Source: Cladorhizidae sp. MBARI D1340-BT2
Lineage: Eukaryota > Porifera > Demospongiae > Poecilosclerida > Cladorhizidae
DNA: 64,000 nucleotides
Assembly (NCBI GenBank): GCA_028752905.1
Contig: JAQNBH010000017.1
Coordinates: forward strand, 31,612,283 to 31,676,282
Direction: 5' to 3'
Shown here: one piece after another, positions 11,228 through 22,949 of the stretch
Layout: every line of letters begins with the position of its first letter
Numbering within the stretch: position 1 is the stretch's first letter
Program-made: the position numbers and the translations under genes
Notes under the pieces: generated by a model
What the model saw: the letters and a program-made list of their open reading frames with translations, nothing else
The model's database searches: none
Told to the model about the DNA's origin: nothing

Positions 11228-11460
11228 TGCAGCAGAATTTATTGAATATTTGAACAGATTCACAACACCTTTTCACTACTCGAGCGTTCGCTTGGGTATA
11301 TGCGTTTGCGTCTGATTGCAGACGTATAGTCCGCATGCGCGGCGTGTGTGACGTAACTTCACCATTACGCAGATTCCCACCGCAACTAATGATTGGATAG
11401 ACTTCCCACTCGACCCCTCTCAGCTGATAGTCACCTTGTTTCAGGACTTTTGTCACCAAG
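11228..11460 (-). promoter_or_regulatory. CpG-rich promoter region of C2 gene copy 1
   Basis: CpGs cluster at 11279-11355 in otherwise CpG-poor DNA, directly upstream of the first coding exon. The region contains an NRF-1-like CCGCATGCGCGG at 11331-11342 and a CRE/ATF-like TGACGTAA at 11349-11356. Both sites are kept in copy 2 (59221-59232 and 59248-59255) despite indels around them. Confidence 0.55.
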
Positions 11461-11615
11461 CCCTGAAGAGGAGACAGTTGTATTTTTTTAACTTTTTTTT
11501 AACTGGTGGTTACAAATTTAGAGCTCTGTAGATTCTTCAAACTTCATGGTGGTATGGACTTGATATATAGCTGAAAAGATAGGTCGCTCTGTGTGCTCTC
11601 TTTTGATACCAAAAT

Positions 11616-11940
11616 ATGTTTCATAGGATAACTATAGGCAAGTTACTAGACCCTAAAGTTAAAGTGGAGGGACCTCAACAACCTGCATCCCAAAGTCCCC
11701 ATGAAAATGCAGCCGTCGCACCTATGTCCATTTGTCTCTGCATCTTCTCCACCATTGAGCTGCAGCACTCTTCTGCCCCTCCCACAGCAACTCCTGCACC
11801 ATTAACAAAATCCCTGTTTCTGCAACTGTGACCTTTTAGATCGCTACTTGGATATCTGCTCTGTTCTTCCATTGTCCTAGCTCATACGCTTGAATCTGCT
11901 TAAAGAGAGCTACTGATTTAGTTGTTATTCTGCTATCACT
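11616..11940. other. Spacer between C2 gene promoter and gypsy relic
   Basis: This stretch contains short open frames without recognisable domains. It is repeated at about 59538-59880 with frame-breaking indels, so I read it as non-coding or as a decayed 5' part of the gypsy relic. Confidence 0.4.
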
Positions 11941-11964
11941 TGAACTTATTAACTATAGTATTTC

Positions 11965-13560
11965 AATCGATTGGCAAAATTATCCCACTGCTGCTAAGGC
12001 CTTGACAGAGTTTTTAGGCATGGTAAATTTTTACCACAGATTTGCGCCCCATGCCACTTCCCCCATGGGTCTACACATAGCATGTCCCATACGCAAGGTC
12101 CGGACTTTTGGTGGACCGCACAAATGCAGTCAGCATTTGACATAATTCTTGGCCTATGCAACCCTACTTGTCCATCCAAGCACCTCTGCCACCACGTGGC
12201 TCATCGTGCGCATCTGACTTGGCAATTGGAGGAGTGCTTGAACAGTTCCTGGATGGTAGCTGGAAACCACTAGCTTTCTACTCCAGGAAGCTGGATAGAG
12301 CAAGAAAAATTACAGCACCTTCAATCATGAACTCCTAGCAATGTATGCTGCAGTCAAGCACTTTAGTTATTAGGTGGAAGGATGGCAGTTTCACATCAAC
12401 TCTGATCACAAACCACTCTCTTTTGCCTTTGTCAGCAGCTCTGAATGCTGGACTCCAAGGCAAGAATGGCATGTCGCCTTTATATCTGAATATACCACAG
12501 ACATGCGACACATTCATGGCAGAGACAATGCAGTCGCCGATGCTCTCTCATGTGTAGAGCTTAGTGTGAGTCCTGTGTGCATGGCTGCAGGTCTACAAGA
12601 TCTTGAACTACTTGGCTTGGCATGGGAACAACAGGAGTGGCTGGAATCCAAGCATAGTGCATAACTATTACCTGATTGATCCTTACTGATGTACTGATCC
12701 CAGGTGCAAACAATACCTTGCTGTGCGACACCTCCATAGGGTTTTCATGACCCATTGTTCCCCCTATTTGGCAATGAGCTGTCTTTGATGCCATCCATGC
12801 CATGATGGCCTAGCACACCTGAGCATTAAAAACTACGAGGAAGATGGAGGCAGCACATTTTGAGTGGAATGGCATAAACAAGCAGGTGTGTATCTGGGCC
12901 AAAACATGCATGTGCTGCCAGAATGCTAAGGTAGAATGACATGTGACTGCCCCGCTAGAACATGGAACAGACCACCGCTTCCAAGAAATCACATTGATAT
13001 TTTGGGACCACTGCTCATTTCACAACGTAATACCTACCGCTTCACCATCAATCGCTACATATGATGGCCAGAAGCTGTCTGATTACAGCTGCCTCATGTG
13101 CCCATACCCTCCTTTCTAAACATATTGCACGGTTTGGAGTGCCAACATATACCACTTCTGATAGAGGGGCGCAATTCACCTCAGCCTTGTGGATAGCCCT
13201 GAGAACACTACTTGGGGCACAACTGCATCGCACAACTGCCTATCATCCACAGGCAAGTAGTATTGTTGGAGCTGGAACATCACCTATTGAACCAAATGTG
13301 TCTGATCTGCTTACACACCTGTGCACCACCATGGCTGGACTGAGACCGAAAGAGACGCCATTACAGACAACAAACTGCCCACATGCCTGTCGACTTGAGA
13401 GCTGAACATTTATATTTGTCCGATATGATGCACATCACACACCCCTGCAGTGTACCAACGATGGACCATTTAGAGTCCTTGAGAGGGCTGCTAAGTACTT
13501 TACTTTGGACCTAAATGGCCGATGTGACTGACACAGTATCAGTTGATCACCTCAAACCTG
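11965..13560 (+). pseudogene. Ty3/gypsy pol relic, copy 1 (RT tether, RNase H, integrase)
   Basis: Plus-strand fragments follow conventional gypsy order. The end of the RT/tether (ALTEFLGMVNFYHRFAPHAT) starts near 11990. RNase H (LAIGGVLEQFLDGSWKPLAF, then INSDHKPLSFAF and HGRDNAVADALS) spans 12150-12570. The integrase core (ARFGVPTYTTSDRGAQFTSA, LHRTTAYHPQA) lies near 13110-13260. A C-terminal DGPFRVLERAAKYF...DTVSVDHLKPAF segment spans about 13460-13560. Stops and frameshifts occur throughout and no LTRs are visible. Compared with copy 2, about 170 bp of integrase is deleted after 13265. Confidence 0.85.
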
Positions 13561-14224
13561 CATTTTTGGACATTGATTCTCTACATGAAGGTACAGGACT
13601 CTACCACCTCAGTGGCGGTTCCAGAAGGGATCGACTGGTCTCGTTCGAGGCCCCCTTTTCTCTAATCTCCCAAACTCCAACTAAACAACAAATCTGCAAT
13701 GTTTTTTGCCTTTTCTTGCTTTTTGCTTTTTCTTTTGGCTAGCTATGTTTCCTCTGCTAGCTGGCTGACCCACACTCTGTGAAGCCACACCCCAAGTGTG
13801 GGAAATGTAGGGGTGTGGCTGCACCAGACTAAACCTTATACCTTTATCCTCGTTCCAAATGTTTAGCACCTGGTTCATTACCTCCCAGAGGGATTTACTG
13901 TCGACTCCTGTCACCCACCAAATATCTTACTCATGGCTCAGTCAAAGTTAAAGGCTTTTTTCAAAGCCACCCCTGACTCCCCTACAGCTAAGTAAATTGA
14001 TCTAAACTGAGCAGTGATTGAGAATATTATGCAAAGATTGCTAACTTAGTAGTAGTACTAGCTAGCTATAGTAGGACTTGCAGCTAGCCACTATTGCTAG
14101 CTAGTAGAGTCAATTTACATAGAAATTTCCACATTTAATGCATAGGAAGACGAACAAGAACACCACTTTTCCATCTCAAGCTGTGGTATATACCTGTCAC
14201 TCTTCCTGGGTATCCTGCTTCAGT

Positions 14225-14490
14225 CCATTGTGTCCTCCCTAGCCCTCCGTGTCTGTGATTCTCACCCAGCCCTCTGTGTCTGTCACAGAGCACTCTCTAT
14301 CTGTGTCTCCCACCCAGCCCTCTCTGTGTATGTCTCCCACCCAGCCCTCTCTGTGGGTGTCTCCCACCCAGCCCTCTCTGTGTGTCTCTCCCACACAGCC
14401 CTATCTGTGGGTCACCCAGCCCTATATGTGTGTCTCTCCCACCCAGCCCTCTATGTGTGTGTCTCCCACCCATCCCTCTCTGTGTGACTG
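14225..14490. repeat. 27-bp minisatellite, copy 1
   Basis: Tandem imperfect units of about 27 bp are built on TGTGTCTCCCACCCAGCC plus CTCTC. Because 27 is a multiple of three, the array gives spurious open frames with repeating HPALSV or SPTQPSLC. A related array is at 62105-62370 with a different number and order of units. Confidence 0.85.
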
Positions 14491-14499
14491 TAGCTGTTT

Positions 14500-17000
14500 G
14501 GCTTCTCAGTATGTGCCAGGAATTATATATATATGGCTATACTTGCTTGTAATAAGAGCAATACAAACTGGATGTAGAAATCTAACATGCTGGGTTGCTA
14601 TCAGGTATCAGATTTCCAGTGTGTGTCTCCTACCTATATAGCCCTATCTGTGTGTCTCTTCCACCCAGCCCTCCGGCTCTGTCTGTATCTACCCCTTCTA
14701 CTGTCTGTTCTGTTCTTTGCATATTCTTAGATAGCTGTTAGTGCTCTGAGTCTAGCTGAGTGTTCTGTCTTCATTGCTACTTCTAAAACTTTGACTACAT
14801 TATTGGAGATTAATTGTGTTACCTTTCAAAACTCGTCAACGATACGTTACAATAGCCATTGCATAAAAACAGAGTTAATTGATTATACAAGTTAATCATT
14901 TTTTATATTTTATGTTGCAAATTCAGTATGCTATGGATTATATTAAAACATCATAAACAGTTTAAGTGTGCTTTAAGATTTCTGGTTTTAAAGGCAATGT
15001 TTCAAACAAAATACTTCGGTTTAATCAGGGCAAATGTAATATTTTGATTATTAATTCTGCACGAAGAAAAAAACAAAAATTACAAAACATAAATAAAATA
15101 ATAACAAAAAGGATTTTATAATGATATATAGACATGTGCAAATGGTGAGCTCAAGCTTCTTCGATGACATTGACAGTTACACATGATAATGTGCCCTAGA
15201 TCTTGGTGTGTAAATAAGGGAAACTCAAGTGAGCTTGTTAGTCAGCTTTTGCATGTCCTATTGCAACCTTATTATTATTAAATCTTAACCCCATCCATTC
15301 TCAATATTCTACTTTGGCCCCTGTAACCACCAACACCAAATTTTGTGGAAACAGACTTCAGTGATGAAAATGGAAGGAATTCCTAGTTGAACAAGTGCTG
15401 CACATTCTACTTACATTTAAAGGACGGTGCCCCAATAGATATGTCGGTTGGATCTACCCATTATTATATCTCAGCTCTCATATATTTGCACATGAAACTA
15501 TACCCATCACTATCTCTCTGATATGTTACTCTGTTGATATATATTCTGAGCATGAAGTCATTAATTACATGCATTCCCTGGGAAATGCATTGCCAGTAAA
15601 AAGCCATTGCCCTGTATTCTTCTTTCACTTTCCTGTTTGAAGACCAAACACTCTGTTGGATAGTAAAATATAAAATTAATCAAAAGATAAATCTTCAGTA
15701 TTTTATACAGCTGAGGATCACAACATAAGTGTATAGAATATAAAAGCATCTTTACTGGAGTATGGGTTGCACTGCAGTATAGACCCAGTGCAATAGCATC
15801 AGGTTTGATACTGGTGCTTTAGTTATCCTTTCTATTTTCCTGATTATGCTGGAGAGAGAGTTGATGAAAGAGGGCAATGAAAATGGCCTATATGAACTAA
15901 GTTGAGAAGACAATACTGATGCTTGGCCTGCTGCAGCATAGCTTCATCCATGGAATGTAGCTATTCTTCTATTATCTCCTAGTCTTTACACAGAAAACAA
16001 TTACACAACTACAAAAGTATGAAGTGCTATCAGCGATTTATATGTGATTGGGTGAGAGTAATCTGTGCATATGACTAGAGAGTCAAGGTTGGGTAGGAGG
16101 GGTGAAACCACTTCATCTATGTATAGCAAAGTATTACGGAAAGGTATCAATCAATTATTACCAGAAGTTACCTGTATGCTCACTTAGTCTATCAGTACAC
16201 ATGAGCACAAACAATGCAAACTCTGCTGGTTCCGTCATATTTCTTTTATAATCAAAACTATACAGGTTAACTTGTCAGCAAAGAAAGTTGCTCCAGGGAA
16301 GAGGGGTTGGGTATGCTTCACTATTATTTGATATTTAAGGTAGCTAGGGTAGATCATTAGTAACCTTGCCACATTGCGTAATTTGACAGCTATCGTTGCC
16401 AATGCAAAATATGCAAGAGCAAGTATACCCCTAAATAACAAGGCCTATGATGCAATGTGCCATACCATTTCTGATATAGGTGGCTTCTCATAACATATGC
16501 CCCACAAAAACTTCATTGATTTGTCCTTCAATAATGCCTAAGCAATCTCATGAAAATCTATAAGCTTGTTTTTTTTTGCATGATGCCACTAATAAACAAA
16601 CAGCCACACAAACAAACCATGGTTAAAACATTGCCTTCTTGGTAGATGAATAAAAGATAGTGTGGAAATAGAGTTTACATATATATGTGCACTACAATCT
16701 AAATACAATTAAATAAAAGGTGGTAAATAGATGGTCAAGAATTGCAGTAGAACATTGTGCTACTTATGAGAACCAAAGATTGATGAGAGCTGCAGTGTTT
16801 CTTCTTTGTAGTGATAGAGTAATGCATTGGTGAAGATCTTTTCCATGGCCAGTGATCCCCTCGTGAGTCCTGTATGTGCTATAAGTTTTATGACCACTGG
16901 AATAATAAAATTACGAAGGATAAGGGAGTAGTGAAGGTCTCCCTAAGAGGTCTGCTTAACTCCAATAACAGAATCTGACTTGTTATAAACACCATCCTGC
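14500..17000. other. Intergenic DNA, no gene recognised
   Basis: This is AT-rich sequence with short unconserved frames. Up to 16277 it is repeated at 62380-64000 with many indels, as expected of non-coding DNA. I see no exon, RNA gene or transposon domain here. Confidence 0.6.
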
Positions 17001-17004
17001 TGGG

Positions 17005-17100
17005 ATTCCCAGTAGCTCTGTTGGGAGAGCAGGTTAGTTACCCGGTGTACACATGGTCCTGTCCAACGGAATTCTAATTTTCATAGAGTCAGAGTTAATA
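17005..17100 (+). repeat. tRNA-derived SINE-like head
   Basis: TAGCTCTGTTGGGAGAGCAG has the form of a tRNA D-arm (GCTC/GAGC stem) and RNA polymerase III A box. It is followed by an anticodon-arm-like GGTTAGTTACC. The B box is poorly preserved and no full cloverleaf closes, so it is a SINE-like relic rather than a tRNA gene. Confidence 0.4.
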
Positions 17101-17289
17101 TGTTGTTGTTTTTGTCTTTTTTTTACAGGTTACTTCAGTGTTTCTTGTAAGCAAGTGGGAGTGGTAGTACACCCCTATTTGACATCCTCTAAGTCACCAT
17201 CCACTCAGTTCATGAAGCACAGCCTTCCCTCAGACCCTTTTCTGGATACATCCTCTGCACAAGGGAGAGAACAAATAAAACCTTTCAAA

Positions 17290-17400
17290 ATCAAGGATTA
17301 ATCAGACCTTTATTAAAAAAAGCTATGAGCCTACAGTGACATCTTCATAGACAAACAAGCTAAAACATAATAAACATAGAGAAGATCCCCTACTTCCTAA
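17290..17400. repeat. Short dispersed repeat, also at about 47690-47805
   Basis: AATCAGACCTTTATT, ATGAGCCTACAGT and GAAGATCCCCTAC occur in the same order at 47698-47790. It lies just inside the inverted-repeat partner of the duplication boundary. Confidence 0.6.
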
Positions 17401-17545
17401 GCTTATATCATAGTGGGCAAGTAGAGAAGTGCCTTAATGGCCCATAACTACAGTGCTATTACTCCTCAATGCATTCCCACTAACTGTTTTGTTTCTGATG
17501 TAGGCTAGCCAAACATCTAGCCGAAACAGTCATTGTTAGAGAAGC
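17401..17545 (-). repeat. Inverted partner of the 48050-48170 sequence, with stem-loop core
   Basis: The reverse complement of 17401-17510 matches 48075-48180, which includes the first bases of the 16-kb repeat (AAGGCACTTCTCTACTT). On the plus strand CTGATGT (17495-17501), stem GGCTAG/CTAGCC and GAAAC (about 17523) form a variant of the stem-loop core with A9 changed to T. Confidence 0.65.
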
Positions 17546-17547
17546 TT

Positions 17548-17810
17548 CCTTAGGCATAGGTGAAGTTTCATTTCGGCTTAACCACTCACTTCATCATCAC
17601 GTCATTCGAGCATGCACATGTTTGCTAAAATAGAAATTATAATCAGGGACAAAGTTCTAAGATGGAAATGATCATTAAGATCAATATTGAGCTGGTACTT
17701 CTTGAAAACTAGCTACTTCTCCATAATCCAATCTGATGATATGAATAATTTACCGATCAGTGTATAGTGTTATCTTTGAGTAGGACAATACTTAGAGGAA
17801 TGAACTCTCT
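17548..17810 (+). repeat. Dispersed repeat, pair with 19398-19690
   Basis: Starting with GAAGCTTCCTTAGG, this 260-bp segment aligns with 19398-19690 in the same orientation (shared ATGGAAATGAT, GTGTATAGTGTTA and GTAGGACAATACTTA in order). A short third trace begins at 18597. There is no coding potential. Confidence 0.7.
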
Positions 17811-18375
17811 GTTGACAATTTAGATATGACATTAGCTCTAGGGAAACTAACAGCTAGCATTCTATTAGTGCTAGCAACCTAGCACATTGTTGTCACAAAG
17901 AACAAAGTAAATTACGACTCACAATCTGAGCAATTGTTGGGCAGTAGATAGTGTAGCTTTTAGTTGGCTACCTAACATTGAGTAACTAGATCATCTTACC
18001 GTCTGTGTTAGCTCTGCCTCTTAGAATAGCTGGATGCAACAAGAAGATTGTGTTGGTTACCACTCTCATCTAGGCACTGATTATAAATCTTGCAGGCAGA
18101 AGAAAGGGTGCAGCACTAATATGCACTAAATTGCCTACAAGCTAGATTTGCTATTCGCTGATAAAAAATACCACATCAACGCTAGGGCAAGAAGTTAAAG
18201 CTTAGAAGTACCACTATCTGTAGTCACTAGCTACCTAGCTAGCAATTTCTTTTCTGTATAGCTCAAATGTTTTTATGGAAAACTACTTTAAGGGCTGCTT
18301 TTCAGGTGTAGAAATGCTTAGGCCATCAGTTATCCTCAGGAATATGCTGTTACTGAATCTCAGTGATCTGGTATA

Positions 18376-18400
18376 ATAAATGTGTGTGTGTGTGTGTAAA
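18376..18400. repeat. (TG)n microsatellite
   Basis: A pure TG run of about nine to ten units. Confidence 0.85.
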
Positions 18401-19092
18401 ATAACAATATTACCTTGAATTAATAATCTTTGTATCTTTAATAGTCCTAATGACGCTTAAGAGGAGAGAATGAATTATACTTTAGCTCAATCTACCAAAA
18501 TAATCTAGCTAACTACATATTTGAGTGTTCAAAATAAATTATAATTTTTTATATACTCATTGCTAGCTAGCGCTTGGCATCATCCACAAGCGAGAAACTT
18601 CCTTAGACTCAGGTAAACTTCTACACTCCATCTGTCCATGTTTCTACAAGGGAAGGAGAACCATAAAAGTATACCATTTACTAAACCTTAAAGATGGCCT
18701 TTGAGATCTAGAAGCTTGAAATGGACACTAAAGCCTGACACACTATGTACAATGGAGTGCTTGAGATAGATGAGAGAAAGCTATAGCATTGCATTAGGCA
18801 TGATCGAAAGAAAGAAATCTTCAGATTAACTATATACTAAGTTTCAAAGCGCCCACAGCTCAGTAACTTGAGTTAGCAACTTACTTTGTCATGGTTTTCA
18901 ATACAGCTCTTGACTAGAGAGTGGTGTGAGAAAACTATAGCTACAAATCACAGCCAGTTGCACTGGTCATGTCTAGAACAAAGAAAGGAATTCTACAAAT
19001 ATACTGATGAAAAAATACCGCTACACCACTCTCCGAAGCCTACAGATTTAGTGCCATTTATATTTGGAAATTTGGACTTATGCGGATTCTTG

Positions 19093-19104
19093 TGCGCATG
19101 CGCA
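19093..19104. promoter_or_regulatory. Perfect NRF-1 palindrome
   Basis: TGCGCATGCGCA is an exact NRF-1 consensus palindrome in a small CpG-bearing patch. No gene start is recognisable beside it, so function is uncertain. Confidence 0.35.
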
Positions 19105-19164
19105 TACTACACATGCACAGCAGCAGATTCCCAATCTTAGAACCGCTATAATAATTATATCTTT

Positions 19165-19245
19165 ACAATAACCTTCTCAAGAAAGTGTACTTTCTCGATG
19201 TTTCGACCAGATGCTATATAGCCGTTCATCAGGAAACCCTATCTA
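19165..19245 (-). repeat. Stem-loop repeat family copy, inverted
   Basis: Reading the minus strand, CTGATGA (19232-19226), a stem of GGCTATA/AGCATCTGGTC type, GAAAC and ATC (about 19203-19194) are followed by the family tail TTGAGAAGGTTATTGTAA. Confidence 0.6.
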
Positions 19246-19397
19246 TATGATTTACTAGACTGGATAAAGAAAATATACTTCAGAAAAGGAGAGAGAGAAA
19301 AGTCAAAGCCTGCTTCTGAAAGAGCAGAGCAAAGAGAACTGAGGTTTCGAAAAACAGAGTTAAAAAATCGTGTGAGAAGCACAGCAGCCTGCAAAAA

Positions 19398-19690
19398 GAA
19401 GCTTCCTTAGGTTCAGGTAAAGTTTCCATCTGACTTAGCCACTCTATTCATCAACCAACCCTAGCTATGAACACGATTGCTAAAAAAGAAATAATCATCA
19501 TGGACAAGTTCTAAAATGGAAATGATTCTTATGGTCAATATTAAGCTGATACTCCTTGAAAACTTTGAGGAATACACTACTCTTAGCTACTTCTCCATAT
19601 TGCAATCCAGTCTGAAGACATCAATAATTTACAGATCGTGTATAGTGTTAAGCCTGCAGCCATGCTTGGAGTAGGACAATACTTATGTGA
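19398..19690 (+). repeat. Dispersed repeat, second copy
   Basis: It aligns with 17548-17810 with several indels and begins GAAGCTTCCTTAGG. Confidence 0.7.
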
Positions 19691-19799
19691 TTGGTGAGCG
19701 AAACGAGCCCTCATAGTGGAGTTGGATAGAAAACTTGATATTGCTGCCTGGCTTATGTTTCTGGCCTTCAGTCTTCCTCCGAAAATAACTCCATTCCCA

Positions 19800-21715
19800 C
19801 TTCTTTCCTTGCTCCTGGCCTTGATTCCTCCAATATTGTCTTGTTAGCTTGCCACATGGCACCTGACAAACAGTCCCACCCTACACCATTTTGTCTAACT
19901 CCCAGGCCTCCACTGAGTTTGGATCCAATTCAACCCCGCTTAAAGCTTCCTCTGAGGTACCGTCCTTTGTTTCTCACCTGTTATCCCCATCTCAGGGGCC
20001 CACCTCTCTCTCCTCTCTTATGGTTATTCTGGGGACAAGATCTATAACACTCCACCATGTCCCAAAATCTGCCAGTGGTACTTGGACCAGCCTTGTAGGT
20101 GAAATCTTCAGGGCCATCATTGTAGACCCCTATGCCCTGGAAACATGGATAAAGTTTTTCAAGTTATCTCAGTGCATACTTTCCAATCTGGAGAGGGGTA
20201 ACCGTTGCCATTGGCATGACAGAGAGAGAACCATCAAGGCTCAGATAAGGAGGTGGATAGCTGGTGATTTTCTCCGTCTATGGTTGGGAGTTGAGTTGGC
20301 AGAGGGCTGGCTTAGTCTTCACCATAGGAAACTAAGCAAGGTGATCCCAGAGTCTTTGCGAGAGTCCAATGCCAGACGTGCACATAGGGCACAGAGGATG
20401 GCCAATGCAAGAAGGCCATGTAAGCCCTGATCTCAGATAGTCTACCCCGTGCTTCTGTTGAGGTTTACACTGGGCTGCTGTTCAAGCACTCCCAAATTCT
20501 CCCTCCAATCATTCCTGTTGATCAAGTCAATCTCTTCATCCAGATCTCCACCAAGGAAGTTACCAGAGCCTAATATTTCTGGCCCTGGACCTTCCATTTT
20601 GAAGGCCAACCATTCCAAGGGTTATATTTTGCGCCTCCCCAGACCATGCCCTTCTGGCTCTGGTGAAGATTGTCAACCTTCTAATGTGCTGGCCATAACC
20701 TGAAGTTGTGCCTTACCTATGTGGAATCACGCCTGTAAGAATGAAAGTGGTGGGCTTCGTCTGATCGCTGTGGGGGAGGTTTTATGTCACCTGGAGATGT
20801 GTTATGGAGGCCAAACAACCTTTACCTTGGTGACCACAACATCTACAGTTGCTGTGGAGTCCAGCAGGGTGCAGTTGAGGTCCTTGAGGCTTTTCCTTGG
20901 CCCTCAACCCCATTGTTGAATGGATATGAAACCATGTACCCGACCTCCAAATCAATGCCTGGTGTTTTGACAATGGAATGCTTTGTAGAAATGCCCAGGA
21001 CCTTTGTGCTGTCCTAGCTATCATTGAGGAAGATGGATAACCCCATGGACTTAAAGCTGAATAGGGTTAAGTCTCTCCTCTACATTCAAGAACAAGCTGC
21101 CCCTCTTCCCAACCTTTTACCTGGTGACATCCAACTATCAATGGATTGATTCAATCTCCTTGGTTCTCCCATAGGCCCGCCTTCCTATTGCGAGAATATG
21201 GTTCTCCATTGGGTGTGGAAAGTGCAGTCTCCTAGATGTAGTGTATGCTTCATTCGCTCTTGTTTACCCCTCCCCCAAGTGACCTTCAACCTCTGTACCA
21301 CCATCCAAAGCCATATCAGGGGTACCACTGAGCCCTTCAACAATGCCATGCCCTTGAGAGTCTTGTCAGACTGGGCCTGGCTGAAGGTGTCCTTCCTCAG
21401 CTATCTTGGAGGTAACGTTATGAAGGCCTCCCTTCATGTCCCAGCTGCATTCAAGATCCCTGTTCCAATCTAGCTCCCTCATAACTAAGATACTGATGCC
21501 TCCCATTTCCTGGTCCCCACTCTGGATGACCTGGCTCAGTCTGCATGTAAACCAGCACATGCGGATATCTCCCTCCGGCAGTGATCCCTCGCTCACACCA
21601 TTGATCTGGCTTCCTTTGACAAACTTTTGGATATAGCACAGGACTCATGATCTAGGGCCTTGGCTCTCTCCACCTCCATTGTGAGACACTTCCAAACTGA
21701 TAGATATGACATTAT
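19800..21715 (+). pseudogene. Reverse transcriptase pseudogene (invertebrate retroelement)
   Basis: Frames shift repeatedly but the homologous order is clear. An N-terminal region (HVPKSASGTWTSLVGEIFRA, then WRIAGD-type and NARRAHRAQRMANAR motifs) spans 19900-20430. The fingers (GGLRLIAVGEVL) lie near 20750. A catalytic-site relic is NAWCFDNG near 20960, where a YxDDG motif is expected. A C-terminal region (RSCLPLPQVTFNL, LGGNVMKASLHVPAAF) spans 21240-21470, and DLASFDKLLDIAQDSRALAL-like sequence continues to about 21680. Central RT sequence between 20790 and 20900 is missing. It belongs to the uncharacterised RT ORFs common in cnidarian and sponge genomes; the match is by recall. Confidence 0.75.
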
Positions 21716-21949
21716 AAATTCATGAGGAGTCATGCATCAGAAGTGAGAGTGGTCAAATACAGGAAGGGGAGGGGTTATACATAGGCACAGGGTAATAGGA
21801 AAGCCACATTTTTAAAGACTGCACGTGACCCTATTTTACATTATTTTTTACATAATATTTTATGAGTGCAGAAATGTCCTAGCAAACAATGTCTATGTTG
21901 TAGTATTGGTGTTGACAAGCATTGTGGTCAACGGTGGGTTGCTTAGTTT

Positions 21950-22945
21950 ACCCTAGATAGAAATAAATCCGTAAATATGACCGTTATTAAAACATAATTA
22001 AACACCATCCCAGATTGTAAATTAGAGTTAATCTTATCAATATCCGAGATATCCCCTTAGGCCCCATTATTTCTAATAATCCTTTTATCAATCACCCGAT
22101 AAGTAACCAAATGCCCCAAATTTAACAAATTAAAAGTAAAAAAATGATTTATAACATAATTAAACTGTCAACTCGAATTTAAAAAAAGTATAAACGACAT
22201 AATTTAAATACAACCCTCCCTTCTCAACTAAGCCGCGATCATATACCACACAAGAGCCAATAATGCCCCTAACAAACTTAATAATAAAGGCGCCATTTTA
22301 ACATAACTAGGTATTATTGGAGAAATAATATTGGATACTATTAACTCTTTTCCCAAATACCCCACAAATATACTTCCAAAGGCCAATAAAAGTAAAGGAA
22401 AAACAATTTGACTCATGCACTTTTATAAATACCTCCTTTGTTAAATAAATTAACCTTATGGAATAAAACGCAGTTAATAAAACAGAAAAACTACCCAATC
22501 AATAAGCAAAAACCATACAATGCTTCTCATACACTAACTCCAATATCAAATCTTTTGAATAAAACCCTGTTAAATAAGGGAACCCTATTAATGATAGCGA
22601 TAAGGAACTGATTAAAATCATAACATAAGAAAAGGGAAGAGATTTTATCACTACCCCCCCCCCCCATTTTTCGCATATCCTGATCATCACTAATGGCATG
22701 TATAACAGAGCCAACGCTTAAAAAAAATTAAGTCTTAAAAAAAGTATGATTCACCAAATGAAATATACTTACATAATAACTCAATAAACCACATATCATT
22801 ACCATGTAACCTAATTACACATATAACCTAATTACAAGTAGAATAAGTAATTACTTTTTTCATGAACTATCCCCACACTAGCCGCAAAAAGAGCTGTTAA
22901 AGCCCCACAAACAATAATATAATTAGGCCTTTGATTTCAGTACCT
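21950..22945 (-). pseudogene. nad5: Nuclear mitochondrial insertion (NUMT): nad5 fragment
   Basis: The minus strand encodes NADH dehydrogenase subunit 5 from the HEKSNYLFYL/LGYM region (22870-22780) through [19 protein letters not shown] and [20 protein letters not shown] (22560-22700) to the C-terminal part (22030-22420), with transmembrane helices. In-frame TGA stands for Trp, for example AYWLG at 22499-22501, as in the sponge/cnidarian mitochondrial code. Frameshifts (near 22430, at the C12 run 22655-22666, and 22740) show it is not functional. The flanks are ordinary nuclear repeat DNA. Confidence 0.85.
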
Positions 22946-22949
22946 TTTT

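Larger units (their letters stand above)
1..16277. repeat. 16-kb direct segmental duplication, copy 1
   Basis: Position 1 onward matches 48124 onward in the same orientation. The match can be followed through every exon, intron, promoter, gypsy relic and minisatellite until copy 2 runs off the window end at 64000, which aligns near 16277. Differences are scattered substitutions plus many small indels, mainly in introns and spacers; coding exons keep frame. The left limit lies outside the window and the right limit is not reached in copy 2, so 16 kb is a minimum. It could be a true tandem duplication (period about 48.1 kb) or two uncollapsed haplotypes joined in assembly. Confidence 0.95.

Noticed and set aside
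14225..14490. CRISPR-like array
   Set aside because: The repeats are contiguous without unique spacers, in a eukaryotic context.
14230..14641. Open frames with repeated Pro/Ser/Cys peptides over the minisatellite
   Set aside because: Produced by a 27-bp tandem array, not by a gene.
16235..16441. Minus-strand 68-codon hydrophobic frame
   Set aside because: The corresponding end of copy 2 carries frame-changing indels. It looks like intergenic AT-rich sequence.
17020..17090. tRNA gene
   Set aside because: A D-arm-like A box is present but there is no good B box, acceptor stem or T-arm. It fits a SINE head better.
20782..21024. Minus-strand frames over the RT pseudogene at 19800-21715
   Set aside because: They are shadows. 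Only the plus strand shows ordered RT motifs.
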